From Acidovorax sp. RAC01 (GTDB lineage Bacteria > Pseudomonadota > Gammaproteobacteria > Burkholderiales > Burkholderiaceae_C), in contig NZ_CP016447.1 of NCBI RefSeq assembly GCF_001714725.1, positions 2,309,001 to 2,373,000 on the forward strand: a DNA stretch of 64,000 nucleotides, written 5' to 3'. A model generated the notes under the pieces. That model saw only the letters and a list, made by a program, of their open reading frames with translations. It made no database searches and was not told the origin of the DNA. The position numbers were made by a program, and so were the translations under genes. Shown one piece after another: positions 51,761 to 61,777 of this stretch (positions within the stretch are counted from its first letter, which is position 1; each line of letters begins with the position of its first letter).

Positions 51761-53453
51761 CGAGCGTTCTTATTCGTTCGACATGCGCCAGCAGGGAGCG
51801 CTGTGCCACCGGCCACATGCGCGGCGGCACGTCGTCGTAGGCGTGGCGCACCCAGTCTTCCAGGGTTCCATCGGGCTGGGCCTGCATGGCGGCCATGACC
51901 TTGGCCTCGCGCGCCAGCCGGTGCGCCTTGAGTTTGGCAATCGACTGGCGCGCCCCCAGCAGCGGTCCGCCCAGCACGTAGCCGTGGGCCGGCAGGATGA
52001 ATTCCACGCCGTGCTGCGCGCAGGCGGCGTCGAGCCGGTCGAGCGAATCGAGGTAGTCGGCCATGTTGCCGTCGGGCGGGTCGATCACGGTGGTGCTGCC
52101 GTTGAGGATGTGGTCGCCGCTGAACAGCAGCCCGTCTTCCAGCAGCAGCAGGCACAGGTGGTTGGCTGCATGCCCGGGGGTGTGGATGACCTGCAGGGTA
52201 TGGGTCACGGGGCCGTCTGGCGCTTGCCCTGCCAGCACCAGCAGCTCATCATTTTGTAGCGACCGGTCCGGGGTGAATTCACTCGCCGCACGGGCGGTGG
52301 GTGCCGATGGCAGGCCCAGCACCGGGGGGCGCGGCCTGCCGGCCTGCACGCACATCGCTTGCAGGGGCGCAGCACCCGGCGAATGGTCGGGGTGCGAATG
52401 CGTGCACACGATCATGCGGATGTCGCCCCCTGCGGCGCGCCACAGCGTGTCGAGGTGCGCGGGGTCGGCAGGGCCGGGGTCGATGGCGATGAAGCCGGTG
52501 GCGGGGTCTCCCACCAGGTAGCTGTTGGTGCCGGGGCCGGTCATCACGCCAGGGTTGGGGGCGGTCAGGCGCTGCACGTTGCGCAGCAGCGGCACCGGGC
52601 GTTCGGCCTGCCAGTCCAGCGGGTGCACGATTTGTCCGTCGGGGCACACCATGGCCAGCTCGCCAAACGCCATTTCGTCTTCCATGTAGCGCGCTTCCTT
52701 GCCCGCCAAAATGCCCGCGCGGGGGCAGCTCACCCACAGCGGTTGTTCATCGGCCAGCGCGTCAAACACCTCCTGCGTGCGGGCAAAGGCCGCCAGCCGC
52801 CGCAGCGTGCGGATGGTCGGGAAGATCATGAAGAACTGCCCCGCGTCGTGCCGCGCCAGCGCGTCGGCCGGGCGCACCCACACGGGCTCGAACTGTTCGG
52901 CCTCGTCGGCCACGGGCTCCTGGCCTTCAGGCATGCGGGCCACCAGAAACGGCACCTCGAAGCGGCGCGCCAGGTCGCGGTCGGCCGTCCAGTGCGCCAG
53001 CAGGTACACCGCGTCCGCCGCCGGGCGCAGTCCTCGGGCCTGGCACTGGGCCACAAACGGCTGGTGCCGGTCGAGGGCGGCGATGTCTGCGGTATCGGCC
53101 CACTGGCCCTTGCGCGGGCCATCGCCATGGCGCGCCAGAAGCACGCCCAGCTCTTCAAAGCTTTCGCGGATGGCGGCGATGGCCTGCGTGAGGTGCAGGT
53201 CGTCCTGCGTGGGGCGGCGGTCGGCTGCGGCGTGCGTGGCGGGCGCGGCATCCAGCGCGTCGATGCCGCCGCCCGGGAAGACATACGCATTGGGCGCAAA
53301 GCTGGCAGTGGCCGAACGCCGGGTCATCAGCACCTCCAGCCCGCCGGGCGAGCCCGGGCTGGCGGGGGCATCGCGCAGCAGCAGCACGGTGGCCGCCGGG
53401 CGGGTGGCTACGGGTTCGCGGTGGGGGTGCAGTTGTTGGGTGGTGCGGGGCAT
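51753..53453 (-). CDS. NUDIX - metallo-beta-lactamase fusion protein
   Basis: A 566-residue two-domain protein. The N-terminal NUDIX hydrolase (residues ~20-250) has VFPGGGIDALD, a ~25-residue insert, then IRESFEELGVLLA, the split Nudix box seen in NUDT19-like proteins. The C-terminal metallo-beta-lactamase domain has CTHSHPDHSPGAAPL, HTPGHAANHLC and FSGDHIL. The pairing suggests hydrolysis of a CoA or nucleotide derivative plus thioester or similar cleavage; the substrate is unknown. The ATG at 53453 is supported by a GATAAT ending six bases upstream. The stop TGA lies in a family B repeat. Confidence 0.85.
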   Translation of the reverse strand: MPRTTQQLHPHREPVATRPAATVLLLRDAPASPGSPGGLEVLMTRRSATASFAPNAYVFPGGGIDALDAAPATHAAADRRPTQDDLHLTQAIAAIRESFEELGVLLARHGDGPRKGQWADTADIAALDRHQPFVAQCQARGLRPAADAVYLLAHWTADRDLARRFEVPFLVARMPEGQEPVADEAEQFEPVWVRPADALARHDAGQFFMIFPTIRTLRRLAAFARTQEVFDALADEQPLWVSCPRAGILAGKEARYMEDEMAFGELAMVCPDGQIVHPLDWQAERPVPLLRNVQRLTAPNPGVMTGPGTNSYLVGDPATGFIAIDPGPADPAHLDTLWRAAGGDIRMIVCTHSHPDHSPGAAPLQAMCVQAGRPRPPVLGLPSAPTARAASEFTPDRSLQNDELLVLAGQAPDGPVTHTLQVIHTPGHAANHLCLLLLEDGLLFSGDHILNGSTTVIDPPDGNMADYLDSLDRLDAACAQHGVEFILPAHGYVLGGPLLGARQSIAKLKAHRLAREAKVMAAMQAQPDGTLEDWVRHAYDDVPPRMWPVAQRSLLAHVERIRTLAP

Positions 53454-53786
53454 CGGGCCATTATCGAGCCGCGCCGCCTGGCGTGCCTGTCGCTGCCAGG
53501 GCTTGCGGGGCAGGGCGGGTTCTTCGGGGGCGATGGGCGCCTTCACGCCGCGGGGCTTGGACAGCGAATGCGGCGGGAGGCGGTCCGGATGGACTGTGGG
53601 ACGTTGGTGGGCGCTGTTCGAGCGATGTGCGGGCCATGCGGCGGCAGACAGGTCGGACAGGTTGGACATGGGGCTCGTCGCTGGGGGTGCGCCGTGGCCC
53701 GGCGGGTCGGCGTCGGGGTGCGATGAGCTTGTGGCGTTGTGCACCACCGCGCTGCCGTTGCCGGCACCAGCAACGATAATCCGCGG
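53454..53786. other. Divergent intergenic region between NUDIX-MBL gene and dapF
   Basis: GATAAT-type hexamers lie six bases before each ATG, on both strands (53460-53465 minus; 53775-53780 plus). The minus frame stays open upstream of the NUDIX-MBL ATG but the translated Pro/Arg-rich stretch looks non-coding. No other gene is seen. Confidence 0.5.
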
Positions 53787-54668
53787 ATGCAGATTCGCTT
53801 CACCAAAATGCAGGGCGCCGGCAACGACTTCGTGGTGCTCGACGAGACGGCCGGCCGGCTGGGCCTGACGGCTGCGCACTACCGCTTTCTGGCCGACCGG
53901 CACTTCGGCGTGGGCGCCGACCAGATCCTCACGGTGCGGCCTTCGCCTTCCGAAGGCATCGATTTCGAATACGTGATCCACAACGCCGACGGTGGCGAGG
54001 TGGAGCAGTGCGGAAACGGCGCGCGCTGCTTTGCACGCTTTGTGCGCGACAAGGGCCTGAGCACCAGCGACACCCTCCGCGTGCAGACCCGAAGCGGCGT
54101 GATCGCCCCGCGCCTCACACCCGACGGCCGGGTCACGGTCGACATGGGCCGCCCCGTGTTCGAGCCGGCTCGCGTACCGTTCGATGCGGCCGGATTGGCA
54201 CCCGTGGACCAGGGTTCAGGGCAAAAATGGCCCCTGGCGCTTGATATGAATGGCTCTATTGCTACTGTATTGATAGCGATTGTGTCCATGGGCAACCCCC
54301 ACGCCGTGCAGCTGGTGGACGATGTGGACACCGCCCCGGTGGCGCTCACCGGCCCGCTGATCGAAAACCACCCGCGTTTCCCGCAGCGCGTGAACGCAGG
54401 CTACCTCCAGGTGGTAGACCGCGGCCATGTGCGGCTGCGCGTGTTCGAGCGCGGCTCGGGCGAAACGCTGGCCTGCGGCACGGGTGCCTGTGCTGCCGTG
54501 GTATCGGGCATCCGCCTGGGCCTGCTCGATGCCACCGTACAGGTCGACACGCGCGGCGGCCGCCTGACCATTGCCTGGAGCGGCGACGAGGCCGACTCCG
54601 TTTTCATGACCGGACCGGCCACCACCGTGTTCGAAGGCCAGATCGACCTACCAGACACCCTCTCATGA
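53787..54668 (+). CDS. dapF: Diaminopimelate epimerase
   Basis: A 293-residue PLP-independent racemase. [20 protein letters not shown], the first catalytic cysteine in [18 protein letters not shown] and the second in [16 protein letters not shown] are diagnostic. It converts LL- to meso-diaminopimelate for lysine and peptidoglycan. It is slightly longer than usual because a family A repeat at 54213-54277 encodes the segment before the conserved [13 protein letters not shown]. The ATGA overlap with the next gene starts the dapF-DUF484-xerC operon. Confidence 0.95.
   Translation: MQIRFTKMQGAGNDFVVLDETAGRLGLTAAHYRFLADRHFGVGADQILTVRPSPSEGIDFEYVIHNADGGEVEQCGNGARCFARFVRDKGLSTSDTLRVQTRSGVIAPRLTPDGRVTVDMGRPVFEPARVPFDAAGLAPVDQGSGQKWPLALDMNGSIATVLIAIVSMGNPHAVQLVDDVDTAPVALTGPLIENHPRFPQRVNAGYLQVVDRGHVRLRVFERGSGETLACGTGACAAVVSGIRLGLLDATVQVDTRGGRLTIAWSGDEADSVFMTGPATTVFEGQIDLPDTLS
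54213..54277 (+). repeat. Family A dispersed repeat inside dapF
   Basis: GGTTCAGGGCAAAAATGGCC, CCTGGCGCTTGATATGAAT, then ATTGCTACTGTATTGATAGC. The frame runs through it ([20 protein letters not shown]), filling a surface-exposed variable segment of DapF. Confidence 0.7.
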
Positions 54669-55372
54669 CCACGCCCACCACCTCCTCTTCCTCCATCGCT
54701 CCGATCACCGAAGACGACATTGCCCACTTCCTGGCGAACACGCCAGGCTTTTTCGAGCGCCACGCCGAGGTGCTGGCCAGCGTGCAGATCACCAGCCCGC
54801 ACGGCGCCCGCGCCGTGAGCCTGCAGGAGCGCCAGGCCGAGATGCTGCGCGAAAAGATCAAGGGGCTGGAGCACCGCATCATGGACATGGTGCGCAACAG
54901 CACCGAAAACGCGGCCATCGCCCAGAAGGTGCACCAGTGGACCAGCGCACTGCTGCAGGTCAAGGACCCGTTCGACCTGCCCCAGGCGGTGGTCGATGGC
55001 ATCCGCACCCTGTTCGACGTGCCGCAGGCCGCCGTGCGCGTCTGGGAAGTGGCGGCGCCGTACATCGATGCCGACTTCACCCAGGGCGCCAGCGACGATG
55101 CGCGCGCCTTTGCCTCGTCGCTGACCATGCCGTTCTGCGGCCCCAACCTGGGGTTCGAGCCTGCGGGCTGGCTGGCCGCCGAGACGGGCGAGCCGGCCCA
55201 GTCGCTGGCGCTGCTGCCACTGCGCGAAGGCGCCATCGACAGCGCCACGCCGGCCTTTGGCCTGCTCGTGCTGGGCTCGCAAGACCCGCAGCGCTTTGAC
55301 GCCACCATGGGCACGGATTTTCTGGCGCGCATGGCCGAGCTGGCCAGTGCCGCGCTGGTCCGCTTGAAATGA
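54665..55372 (+). CDS. DUF484 family protein
   Basis: A 235-residue GAF-like protein. [20 protein letters not shown] is the DUF484 N-terminus, followed by [20 protein letters not shown] (a short helix-rich linker) and a GAF domain. The family is found between dapF and xerC in many proteobacteria; function unknown. The start overlaps the dapF stop. A family B repeat starts just after its TGA. Confidence 0.88.
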   Translation: MTTPTTSSSSIAPITEDDIAHFLANTPGFFERHAEVLASVQITSPHGARAVSLQERQAEMLREKIKGLEHRIMDMVRNSTENAAIAQKVHQWTSALLQVKDPFDLPQAVVDGIRTLFDVPQAAVRVWEVAAPYIDADFTQGASDDARAFASSLTMPFCGPNLGFEPAGWLAAETGEPAQSLALLPLREGAIDSATPAFGLLVLGSQDPQRFDATMGTDFLARMAELASAALVRLK

Positions 55373-55374
55373 GT

Positions 55375-55440
55375 TCCCCCCTGAGCCGCTGCGCGGCTTC
55401 CCCCCTTGGGGGGGACGCCACCCCTGGCCCGGCAAAGCCG
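55375..55440 (+). repeat. Family B 3'-end repeat, copy 6 (divergent)
   Basis: CCCCCCTGAGCCGCTGCGCG, then CTTCCCCCCTTGGGGGGGAC. The distal GCGGCCC part is replaced by CCTGGCCCGGCAAAGCCGG. Confidence 0.6.
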
Positions 55441-55519
55441 GTTCCACGGTGGCGCCGGCATGGGGCAGCGCCCGTTGCGCAGATCGCGCGCCTGGCCTGA
55501 CATCGCAGGCGCGGGGACC

Positions 55520-56494
55520 ATGTCCGAGGTTCTGCCTCCCGCCACTGCCACGGACCCCCATGTCCTGCGCTACCTGGAGCATGTGCGGGTCGAAAAGCGG
55601 CTGGCCGGCCGCACCGTCACGCTCTACACCCTGGATCTGCAGCGGCTGGCGCAGATGGCTGCGGGCGTGAACCTTCCGCTGTTGCAGCTGCAGACCGCGC
55701 ACATCCGCCGTTTTGCGGCGCAGATGCACAGCGCGGGGCGCAGCGGGCGGGGCATTGCGCTCATCCTCTCGGGCTGGCGCGGTTTTTATGTGTGGGCCGG
55801 GCGGCAGGGGCTCATTGGCCACAACCCGGTGCAGGACGTGCGCGCCCCCAAGGCGCCCAAGCCGTTGCCCAAGGCGCTGGGCGTGGACGATGCCGTGCGC
55901 CTGGCCGAGTTTGAACACGCCGGCGGCGACCCCTGGCTGGAGGCGCGCGACGCCGCCATGGTCGAGCTGCTGTACGGCTGCGGGCTGCGCGTGGGCGAGC
56001 TGGCGGGGCTGGATGCGATTCCGAACGCTGACACCCAGCGCCTGGGCCGTGGCTGGGTAGACCTGGACGCGGGCGAGGCGCACGTGTTTGGCAAGGGCAG
56101 CAAGCGGCGCAGCGTGCCCGTGGGCGTGGCGGCCACCGCAGCACTGCGCGCGTGGCTGGCGCAGCGCGCGGCGCCTTTTGGCGGCGATGCATCACCCCGG
56201 CTGGACGTGGCGCTGTTCGTGGGCCAGCGGGGCAAGCGCCTTACCGCGCAATCGATCTGGCTGCGCCTGCGCCAGCGCAGCCAGCAGGCCGGGCTGACGA
56301 CGCCCGTGCACCCGCACATGCTTCGCCATTCATTCGCCAGCCACCTGCTGCAAAGCAGCGGCGACCTGCGCGCCGTGCAGGAACTGCTGGGCCACGCCAA
56401 CATCACTACCACGCAGGTCTACACGCGGCTGGATTTCCAGCACCTGGCCAAGGTGTACGACGCGGCCCATCCGCGGGCGCGCAAGAAGTCCTGA
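55520..56494 (+). CDS. xerC: Tyrosine recombinase XerC
   Basis: A 324-residue site-specific recombinase. Core-binding domain (residues ~15-100) and catalytic domain with Arg in LLYGCGLRVGELAGL, Lys in FGKGSKRRSVPVG, HMLRHSFASHLL (His-x-x-Arg), the second His in ELLGHANITTT and the nucleophile Tyr in TQVYTRLDFQHL. It resolves chromosome dimers at dif with XerD. The start is the ATG of MSEVLPPAT; the frame is open further upstream through the repeat. Its place after dapF and DUF484 argues for the housekeeping XerC, not a mobile-element integrase. Confidence 0.93.
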   Translation: MSEVLPPATATDPHVLRYLEHVRVEKRLAGRTVTLYTLDLQRLAQMAAGVNLPLLQLQTAHIRRFAAQMHSAGRSGRGIALILSGWRGFYVWAGRQGLIGHNPVQDVRAPKAPKPLPKALGVDDAVRLAEFEHAGGDPWLEARDAAMVELLYGCGLRVGELAGLDAIPNADTQRLGRGWVDLDAGEAHVFGKGSKRRSVPVGVAATAALRAWLAQRAAPFGGDASPRLDVALFVGQRGKRLTAQSIWLRLRQRSQQAGLTTPVHPHMLRHSFASHLLQSSGDLRAVQELLGHANITTTQVYTRLDFQHLAKVYDAAHPRARKKS

Positions 56495-56613
56495 GCCGGC
56501 GGCAGCAAGACGGCGTTCTGCACTGGACGCTGCAGCGTGCGCTGGGCGAACGCCGCTGCCGGGCAACCCTGCGGTTTTGCGCCCGGCGGTGCCAGTGCAG
56601 GCCGGGCGGAAGG

Positions 56614-58242
56614 TCAGCCCGCGTGGGCCAGCGCGCCTGCTGCGGCGTGCGTGGTAAAGAAAGTACCGCGCTCGGCGGGTGCGTGGCGTGCCTGGGGCAG
56701 CTTGAACGTGTCCACCGTCGCCACCAGCTCGAAGGCCTGCTGGTTCAGAGAGGTGGCTGCGGCAGCCATTTCCTCCACGAGCGCTGCGTTCTGCTGGGTG
56801 GTCTGGTCCATCTGGGTAACGGCCACGTTGATCTGGTCCACCCCCTGGCTTTGTTCGCTGCTGGAGGCCGTGATTTCGCCGACGATCTCGGTGACACGCT
56901 GGATCGATTCGACCACTTCGCGCATCTTGACGCCTGCACGGTCCACCAGCGCCGTGCCGTCCTTCACCCGCTCCACGCTGCCGCCGATGAGCTTCTTGAT
57001 CTCGTGCGCCGCGTCGGCCGAGCGGCCCGCGAGGCTGCGCACTTCGGATGCCACCACTGCAAAGCCGCGCCCCTGTTCGCCTGCGCGCGCTGCCTCGACG
57101 GCGGCGTTGAGCGCCAGGATGTTCGTCTGGAACGCGATGCCGTCGATCACGCCGATGATGTCGGCAATTTTTTCGCTGCTCTCGTCAATGGACTTCATGG
57201 TGCGCACCACGTCGGCCACTGCCTGTCCGCCCTCGATCGCCACCGTGGTGGCAACTGTGGCCAGCTGATTGGCCCTGCGGGAGTTGTCGGCGTTCTGGCG
57301 CACGGTGGAGTTGAGTTCTTCCATCGAGGCGGCAGTCTGCTCCAGAGCACTGGCCTGCTCTTCCGTGCGTGATGAGAGGTCATTGTTGCCTTCGGCGATC
57401 TGCTGGGACGCACTGGCTACATTGACCGAGCTTTCATGCACCATGCCGACCATGTGCACCAGGCTTTCCTGCATGCGCTTGAGCTGGGCCATGAGGCTGG
57501 TGGTGTCGCCGGACCGCAGGTCGATGGACACGGTCAGGTCGCCCTGGGCCACGCTGGTGGCCAGCGCGGCAGCAATGGCGGGTTCGGTACCGAGCTGGCG
57601 GACGATGCTTCGCGCCACGTAGTACCCGAAGCCCAGCGAGAACGCCACGCCCAGGCCAACCGCGACCAGCATGAACAGCTTGGTGCCCTGGTAGGTGTCC
57701 ACAGCGCCTTCGTATTCGGCGCGCGCAGTATCAAGCTGCACCTGCACCAGAGCGCCCAGCACCTCTTGCAGCGGGTCGATGGCCGGGTACATCTCCTTGG
57801 CGGCGTATGCGGTGAGGCCTGGCACATCGTTGGCGCTCACCAGGGCTTCGATGGTCTGCACGGCCTTGTCGGCTGGGGCCTTGAGCTGCTGGAACTGCTT
57901 GACCAGGCGCACTTCGGCGGGAACCAGCTCGGTGGCCAGGTACGCAGACCAGTTGTCCGCAATTTCCTTCTTGGCTTTTTCAAGCGACGCAATGGCCTGC
58001 TGTTGCGTAAAGCCGCCGTCGCGCATCTTGTGGGCGGCGTCCACCACGTCCACCGCGTAGGCGTCCGATACCAGCTTGATCTGCTTGAGCGGTACCACGC
58101 GGTCCTGGTAGACCGTGTTGAGCCCGTCGTTGGCCTGCCGCATGCCTATCAGGCCGCTGGCACCGATCACCATGGTCAGCAGGCACAGGGCTGCCAGCAA
58201 AACAGCAAGCCGGGTCGATATCTTGAGATGGTCGAAGCGCAT
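56614..58242 (-). CDS. Methyl-accepting chemotaxis protein (4HB sensor), receptor 1
   Basis: A 542-residue receptor. TM1 at ~12-34, a periplasmic four-helix-bundle domain (GLNTVYQDRVVPLKQIKLVS), TM2 at ~190-213, a HAMP region and a C-terminal signalling hairpin with tip [20 protein letters not shown]. It relays ligand occupancy to CheW/CheA. It lacks a C-terminal CheR-binding pentapeptide such as NWETF. Last of the minus-strand unit cheW-mcp-mcp-mcp, 122 bp behind receptor 2. Confidence 0.92.
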   Translation of the reverse strand: MRFDHLKISTRLAVLLAALCLLTMVIGASGLIGMRQANDGLNTVYQDRVVPLKQIKLVSDAYAVDVVDAAHKMRDGGFTQQQAIASLEKAKKEIADNWSAYLATELVPAEVRLVKQFQQLKAPADKAVQTIEALVSANDVPGLTAYAAKEMYPAIDPLQEVLGALVQVQLDTARAEYEGAVDTYQGTKLFMLVAVGLGVAFSLGFGYYVARSIVRQLGTEPAIAAALATSVAQGDLTVSIDLRSGDTTSLMAQLKRMQESLVHMVGMVHESSVNVASASQQIAEGNNDLSSRTEEQASALEQTAASMEELNSTVRQNADNSRRANQLATVATTVAIEGGQAVADVVRTMKSIDESSEKIADIIGVIDGIAFQTNILALNAAVEAARAGEQGRGFAVVASEVRSLAGRSADAAHEIKKLIGGSVERVKDGTALVDRAGVKMREVVESIQRVTEIVGEITASSSEQSQGVDQINVAVTQMDQTTQQNAALVEEMAAAATSLNQQAFELVATVDTFKLPQARHAPAERGTFFTTHAAAGALAHAG

Positions 58243-58364
58243 TTTTTCTTCCTTGGGAAAGTACCTGCGAGAACAATGAAATACAACGACTTGTAACAGA
58301 CGCGGCCCTTGCGTGCCCGCGTGTTTTCGGCAGGTGCTGCCCGAAGGCGTGCGCGCTGCCGGGC

Positions 58365-60029
58365 TCAGGTAGCCCCGGTCCCGCTCAGCGCCAGTCTGCG
58401 GGCAGGGGCCTGTATTGCTGCCGGAGCGGTGGCCCCTGTGATCCGTCGGGCGTCCGCCAAGGCCCGTTGCGGGGCGCCATCGGCGCTGATCCGGAACGCC
58501 GCCACCACCTGCACCAGTTCCGAGGCCTGGGTGTTGAGGCTGCTGGCGGCCGCCGCCATTTCTTCAACCAGCGCCGCGTTCTGCTGGGTGGCCTGGTCCA
58601 TCTGGGTCACGGCCTCGTTGACCTGGCTCACGCCCTGGCTTTGCTCGCTGCTGGCCGCGCTGATGGCGCCCATGATGTCGGTCACGCGGTGAATGGCGTC
58701 CACCACATCGGTCATCGTCTGGCCCGCGCGGTCCACCAGCGACGAACCTGCCTCCACCTGTTGCACGCTCGCGCCGATCAGCGACTTGATCTCGCGTGCG
58801 GCGTCGGCCGAGCGGCTGGCCAGGCTGCGTACCTCGCCCGCCACCACGGCAAAGCCGCGGCCCTGCTCGCCGGCGCGGGCGGCTTCCACTGCGGCATTCA
58901 GTGCGAGGATGTTGGTCTGAAAGGCAATGCCATCGATCACGCCGATGATGTCGGAGATCTTGCGCGAGCTGTCGTTGATGCCCTTCATGGTGCGCACCAC
59001 GTCGGCCACCACTGCGCCGCCCTGCGTGGCAACGCTGGACGCTGTCCGCGCCAGTTCATTCGCCTGGCGCGCGTTGTCGGCATTCATGCGCACGGTGGAA
59101 CTGAGCTGCTCCATAGACGCTGCGGTTTCCTCCAGCGCAGAGGCCTGGGTTTCGGTGCGCGCAGACAGGTCGCTGTTGCCGCCGGCGATCTGGCCGCTGG
59201 CGCTGGCCACGCTGTCGGAGCCCTGGCGCACGCGGGTCACGACGTGGGTCAGCGCTGTCTGCATGGCATCCATGGAGGCCAGCAGCGGGCTGAACTCGTC
59301 ATGGACGGTGTCGGTAATGGCGCCAGTCAGGTCGCCATCGCGCACCCGGGCGGCCACCGCCTGTGCCTGGGACACGCGCGCCTGCAGCGTGCTGGCAATG
59401 TGCCATGAGAACAGGATGAGTCCCACGGCCACGGCGGCCACCGTTGTCACCAGGAGCCACAGGGTCTGGGCAGCGTCCTGTTTCACGGCGACGAGATGTT
59501 CGCCCAGCAGCTCCGTCTGGTGGTGCTTCATCTTGGCCACCATATCCAGCACCACATTGCGGGCGGGAATGGTCTTTTCGACGAGCAGATCAAAACCCTC
59601 ATCCTTGCGGCCCTGCTCAATGAGCCTGACGTTTTCGCCGGCCACCTGCCAGAAGGCGTCGAGTGCCCTGGACAAGGCTTCGAACTCCGACTTTTCCGAA
59701 GCTGTGGTCGCGGCCTTCTCCAGCGCCATCCGGTCTGCAGCAATGGCCTGCTTTCTTGCATCGATATCGGCAAGGGTCGCAGCCAGGTCAGCAGGCGTGC
59801 GTACCAGAAGCGCATGGCGAAGCTGTAGCGACGTGCGCGTTGCGTTCAGCTCGATGGCTGCCGTCCGCGACTGCTGCGGCACGATGCTTGTCGCGACCTC
59901 TTCCATCTCGAAGTTGATATGAGATAGCCGCGACCAGGCCAGGGCAGTGACCACCCCCAGGGAAATGACCAGCAGGGCTGAAAGCAGGTACAGGCGCTTG
60001 CCGATGCCTGGTGACGCGAAGAATCTCAT
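58365..60029 (-). CDS. Methyl-accepting chemotaxis protein (4HB sensor), receptor 2
   Basis: A 554-residue receptor. TM1 at ~12-32, a periplasmic helical bundle ([20 protein letters not shown]), TM2 near 190-212, HAMP and a signalling domain almost identical in the tip to receptors 1 and 3, but with a different sensor. Short spacing (78 bp) to receptor 3 supports common transcription. Confidence 0.92.
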   Translation of the reverse strand: MRFFASPGIGKRLYLLSALLVISLGVVTALAWSRLSHINFEMEEVATSIVPQQSRTAAIELNATRTSLQLRHALLVRTPADLAATLADIDARKQAIAADRMALEKAATTASEKSEFEALSRALDAFWQVAGENVRLIEQGRKDEGFDLLVEKTIPARNVVLDMVAKMKHHQTELLGEHLVAVKQDAAQTLWLLVTTVAAVAVGLILFSWHIASTLQARVSQAQAVAARVRDGDLTGAITDTVHDEFSPLLASMDAMQTALTHVVTRVRQGSDSVASASGQIAGGNSDLSARTETQASALEETAASMEQLSSTVRMNADNARQANELARTASSVATQGGAVVADVVRTMKGINDSSRKISDIIGVIDGIAFQTNILALNAAVEAARAGEQGRGFAVVAGEVRSLASRSADAAREIKSLIGASVQQVEAGSSLVDRAGQTMTDVVDAIHRVTDIMGAISAASSEQSQGVSQVNEAVTQMDQATQQNAALVEEMAAAASSLNTQASELVQVVAAFRISADGAPQRALADARRITGATAPAAIQAPARRLALSGTGAT

Positions 60030-60107
60030 GATCCCCTCCGTGGGTGTTGTGGTGTGTTGGCAGGCCGGCGGACCTGTCGTTGTGACGACAGATGCCGGCC
60101 CGGGGCA

Positions 60108-61751
60108 TCAGGCCCTGGCCGCTATCAGCCCTGGCTTGTGTGGCAGGTAGGTTGCTGATTTCAGGGGTGCGAGGCCATGTGGTGCCGCACGGTTTGCCGG
60201 TGCATCGGCGGGCAGGTGGAAGATCGATACCGTCTGTACCAGTGCTGTCGCCTGCTGGTTGAGGCTGGCTGCGGCCGCCGCCATCTCCTCGACCAGCGCC
60301 GCGTTCTGCTGGGTGGTCTGGTCGATCTGCATCACCGCTTCGTTGATCTGGTCCATGCCCTGGCTCTGTTCGCCGCTCGCTGCAGTGATCTCGCCCACCA
60401 CCTGCGAAACGCGGCGGATCGCCTGGACGACCTCGGTCATGGTCTGGCCGGCGCGGTCCACCAGGGCAGTGCCGGCTTCCACGCGTTCCACGCTGCTCAC
60501 GATGAGGCCCTTGATCTCGCGGGCGGCTTCGGCCGAACGCCCGGCGAGGTTGCGCACCTCGGTGGCCACCACGGCAAAGCCTCGGCCCTGCTCGCCGGCG
60601 CGGGCGGCCTCAACTGCGGCATTCAGCGCCAGGATGTTGGTCTGGAAAGCAATGGAGTCGATCACGCCGATGATGTCGCTGATGCGGCGCGAGCCATCGT
60701 TGATGCCCTTCATGGTGGCAACGACCTCGGCCACCACTTCGCCACCGCGCGTGGCGATGCTGGAGGCATCGAGAGCCAGGGCATTGGCCTGTCGGGCATT
60801 CTCGGTGCTGGTGTGCACGGTGGCGTTGAGTTGTTCCATGGACGCGGCGGTCTCTTCCAGCGCACTGGCCTGCTCTTCGGTGCGCATCGACAGGTCGTTG
60901 TTGCCCTGGGCGATTTCGGCGGAGGAATTGGCCACGCTATCGCAGCTGTGGCGCACCTGGCCCACAAGCCGCGCCAGCGAGGTCTGCATCGAGTGCAGTG
61001 CTTCCAGCAGCTGCGCGGTCTCGTTGGTGCCGCGAAAAGCGATGGGTTGGCTCAGGTCGCCTGCTGCTACCGCACGGGCTGCTGCCACGGCCTGGCGCAG
61101 GGGGCGCGTGGTGGAGCGCACGATCAGCACCGCCAGCAGGGTGCTCAACACCAGGGCCATGGCTGTGAGGGCCAGCACCAGCACGTTCAGCTGCGTGCCT
61201 GCTGCCACAGCCTCGGCTTGCGCCGTGTCGGCCAGCTTTTCCTGGTAGGCGATGAGTGCGTTCAGCGAGTCGAGGTACGCCTTGCGTGGTGTCACCATCG
61301 GGCCGGTGAGCACACCGCGCGCCTCGTCCATCTTGCCTGCGTGCGACAGATCAAAGAAGCGTTCCATCTGCTGGGCATACACAGCGCGTGCACGCAGTGT
61401 TTCAGCCAGCGCAGCCTTGCCTTTGTCGGACGTAATCTGCCGGCCGAGGTCTTCGAACAGGTGGGTGATTTCCTTGCGCTTGGCGGCGATCAGGGATTCC
61501 TGCTCGCGCACGTTGTCGGGGCGCGGGTCGAGCACGATCTGCGTGAGCGCCAGCTCCACGGTCACCACGTCTTCCTTGGCCACGTGCAGGTGCAGCACCT
61601 TTGGATAGCGGTCGTCGATGATGGTGTGGAACGCCGAGTCGGCGCGTTTGGCCAGGGTGAGCGAGAGCCCGCCCATGATGCAGATCAGCAGACTCATCAG
61701 GCCGAAGCCCAGTGTCATCCGCGTCGAAATCTTCAGGTCACTGAAATTCAT
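60108..61751 (-). CDS. Methyl-accepting chemotaxis protein (4HB sensor), receptor 3
   Basis: A 547-residue receptor. TM1 at ~11-33, a four-helix-bundle sensor ([20 protein letters not shown]), TM2 near 187-210, HAMP, and the conserved signalling hairpin. Its gene begins 26 bp after cheW, so it is the receptor most closely tied to CheW. Three receptors with different sensors but similar signalling parts point to tandem duplication. Confidence 0.92.
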   Translation of the reverse strand: MNFSDLKISTRMTLGFGLMSLLICIMGGLSLTLAKRADSAFHTIIDDRYPKVLHLHVAKEDVVTVELALTQIVLDPRPDNVREQESLIAAKRKEITHLFEDLGRQITSDKGKAALAETLRARAVYAQQMERFFDLSHAGKMDEARGVLTGPMVTPRKAYLDSLNALIAYQEKLADTAQAEAVAAGTQLNVLVLALTAMALVLSTLLAVLIVRSTTRPLRQAVAAARAVAAGDLSQPIAFRGTNETAQLLEALHSMQTSLARLVGQVRHSCDSVANSSAEIAQGNNDLSMRTEEQASALEETAASMEQLNATVHTSTENARQANALALDASSIATRGGEVVAEVVATMKGINDGSRRISDIIGVIDSIAFQTNILALNAAVEAARAGEQGRGFAVVATEVRNLAGRSAEAAREIKGLIVSSVERVEAGTALVDRAGQTMTEVVQAIRRVSQVVGEITAASGEQSQGMDQINEAVMQIDQTTQQNAALVEEMAAAAASLNQQATALVQTVSIFHLPADAPANRAAPHGLAPLKSATYLPHKPGLIAARA

Positions 61752-61777
61752 GGCGTTTTCCTCTGGGCGTGGTGCCG

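Noticed and set aside
50677..51840. A plus-strand frame opposite the pseudouridine synthase
   Set aside because: A shadow frame that runs through repeats; it has no family features.
55520..56494. XerC as the integrase of an island or phage
   Set aside because: It is in the dapF-DUF484-xerC housekeeping arrangement and has no attachment repeats or cargo genes next to it.
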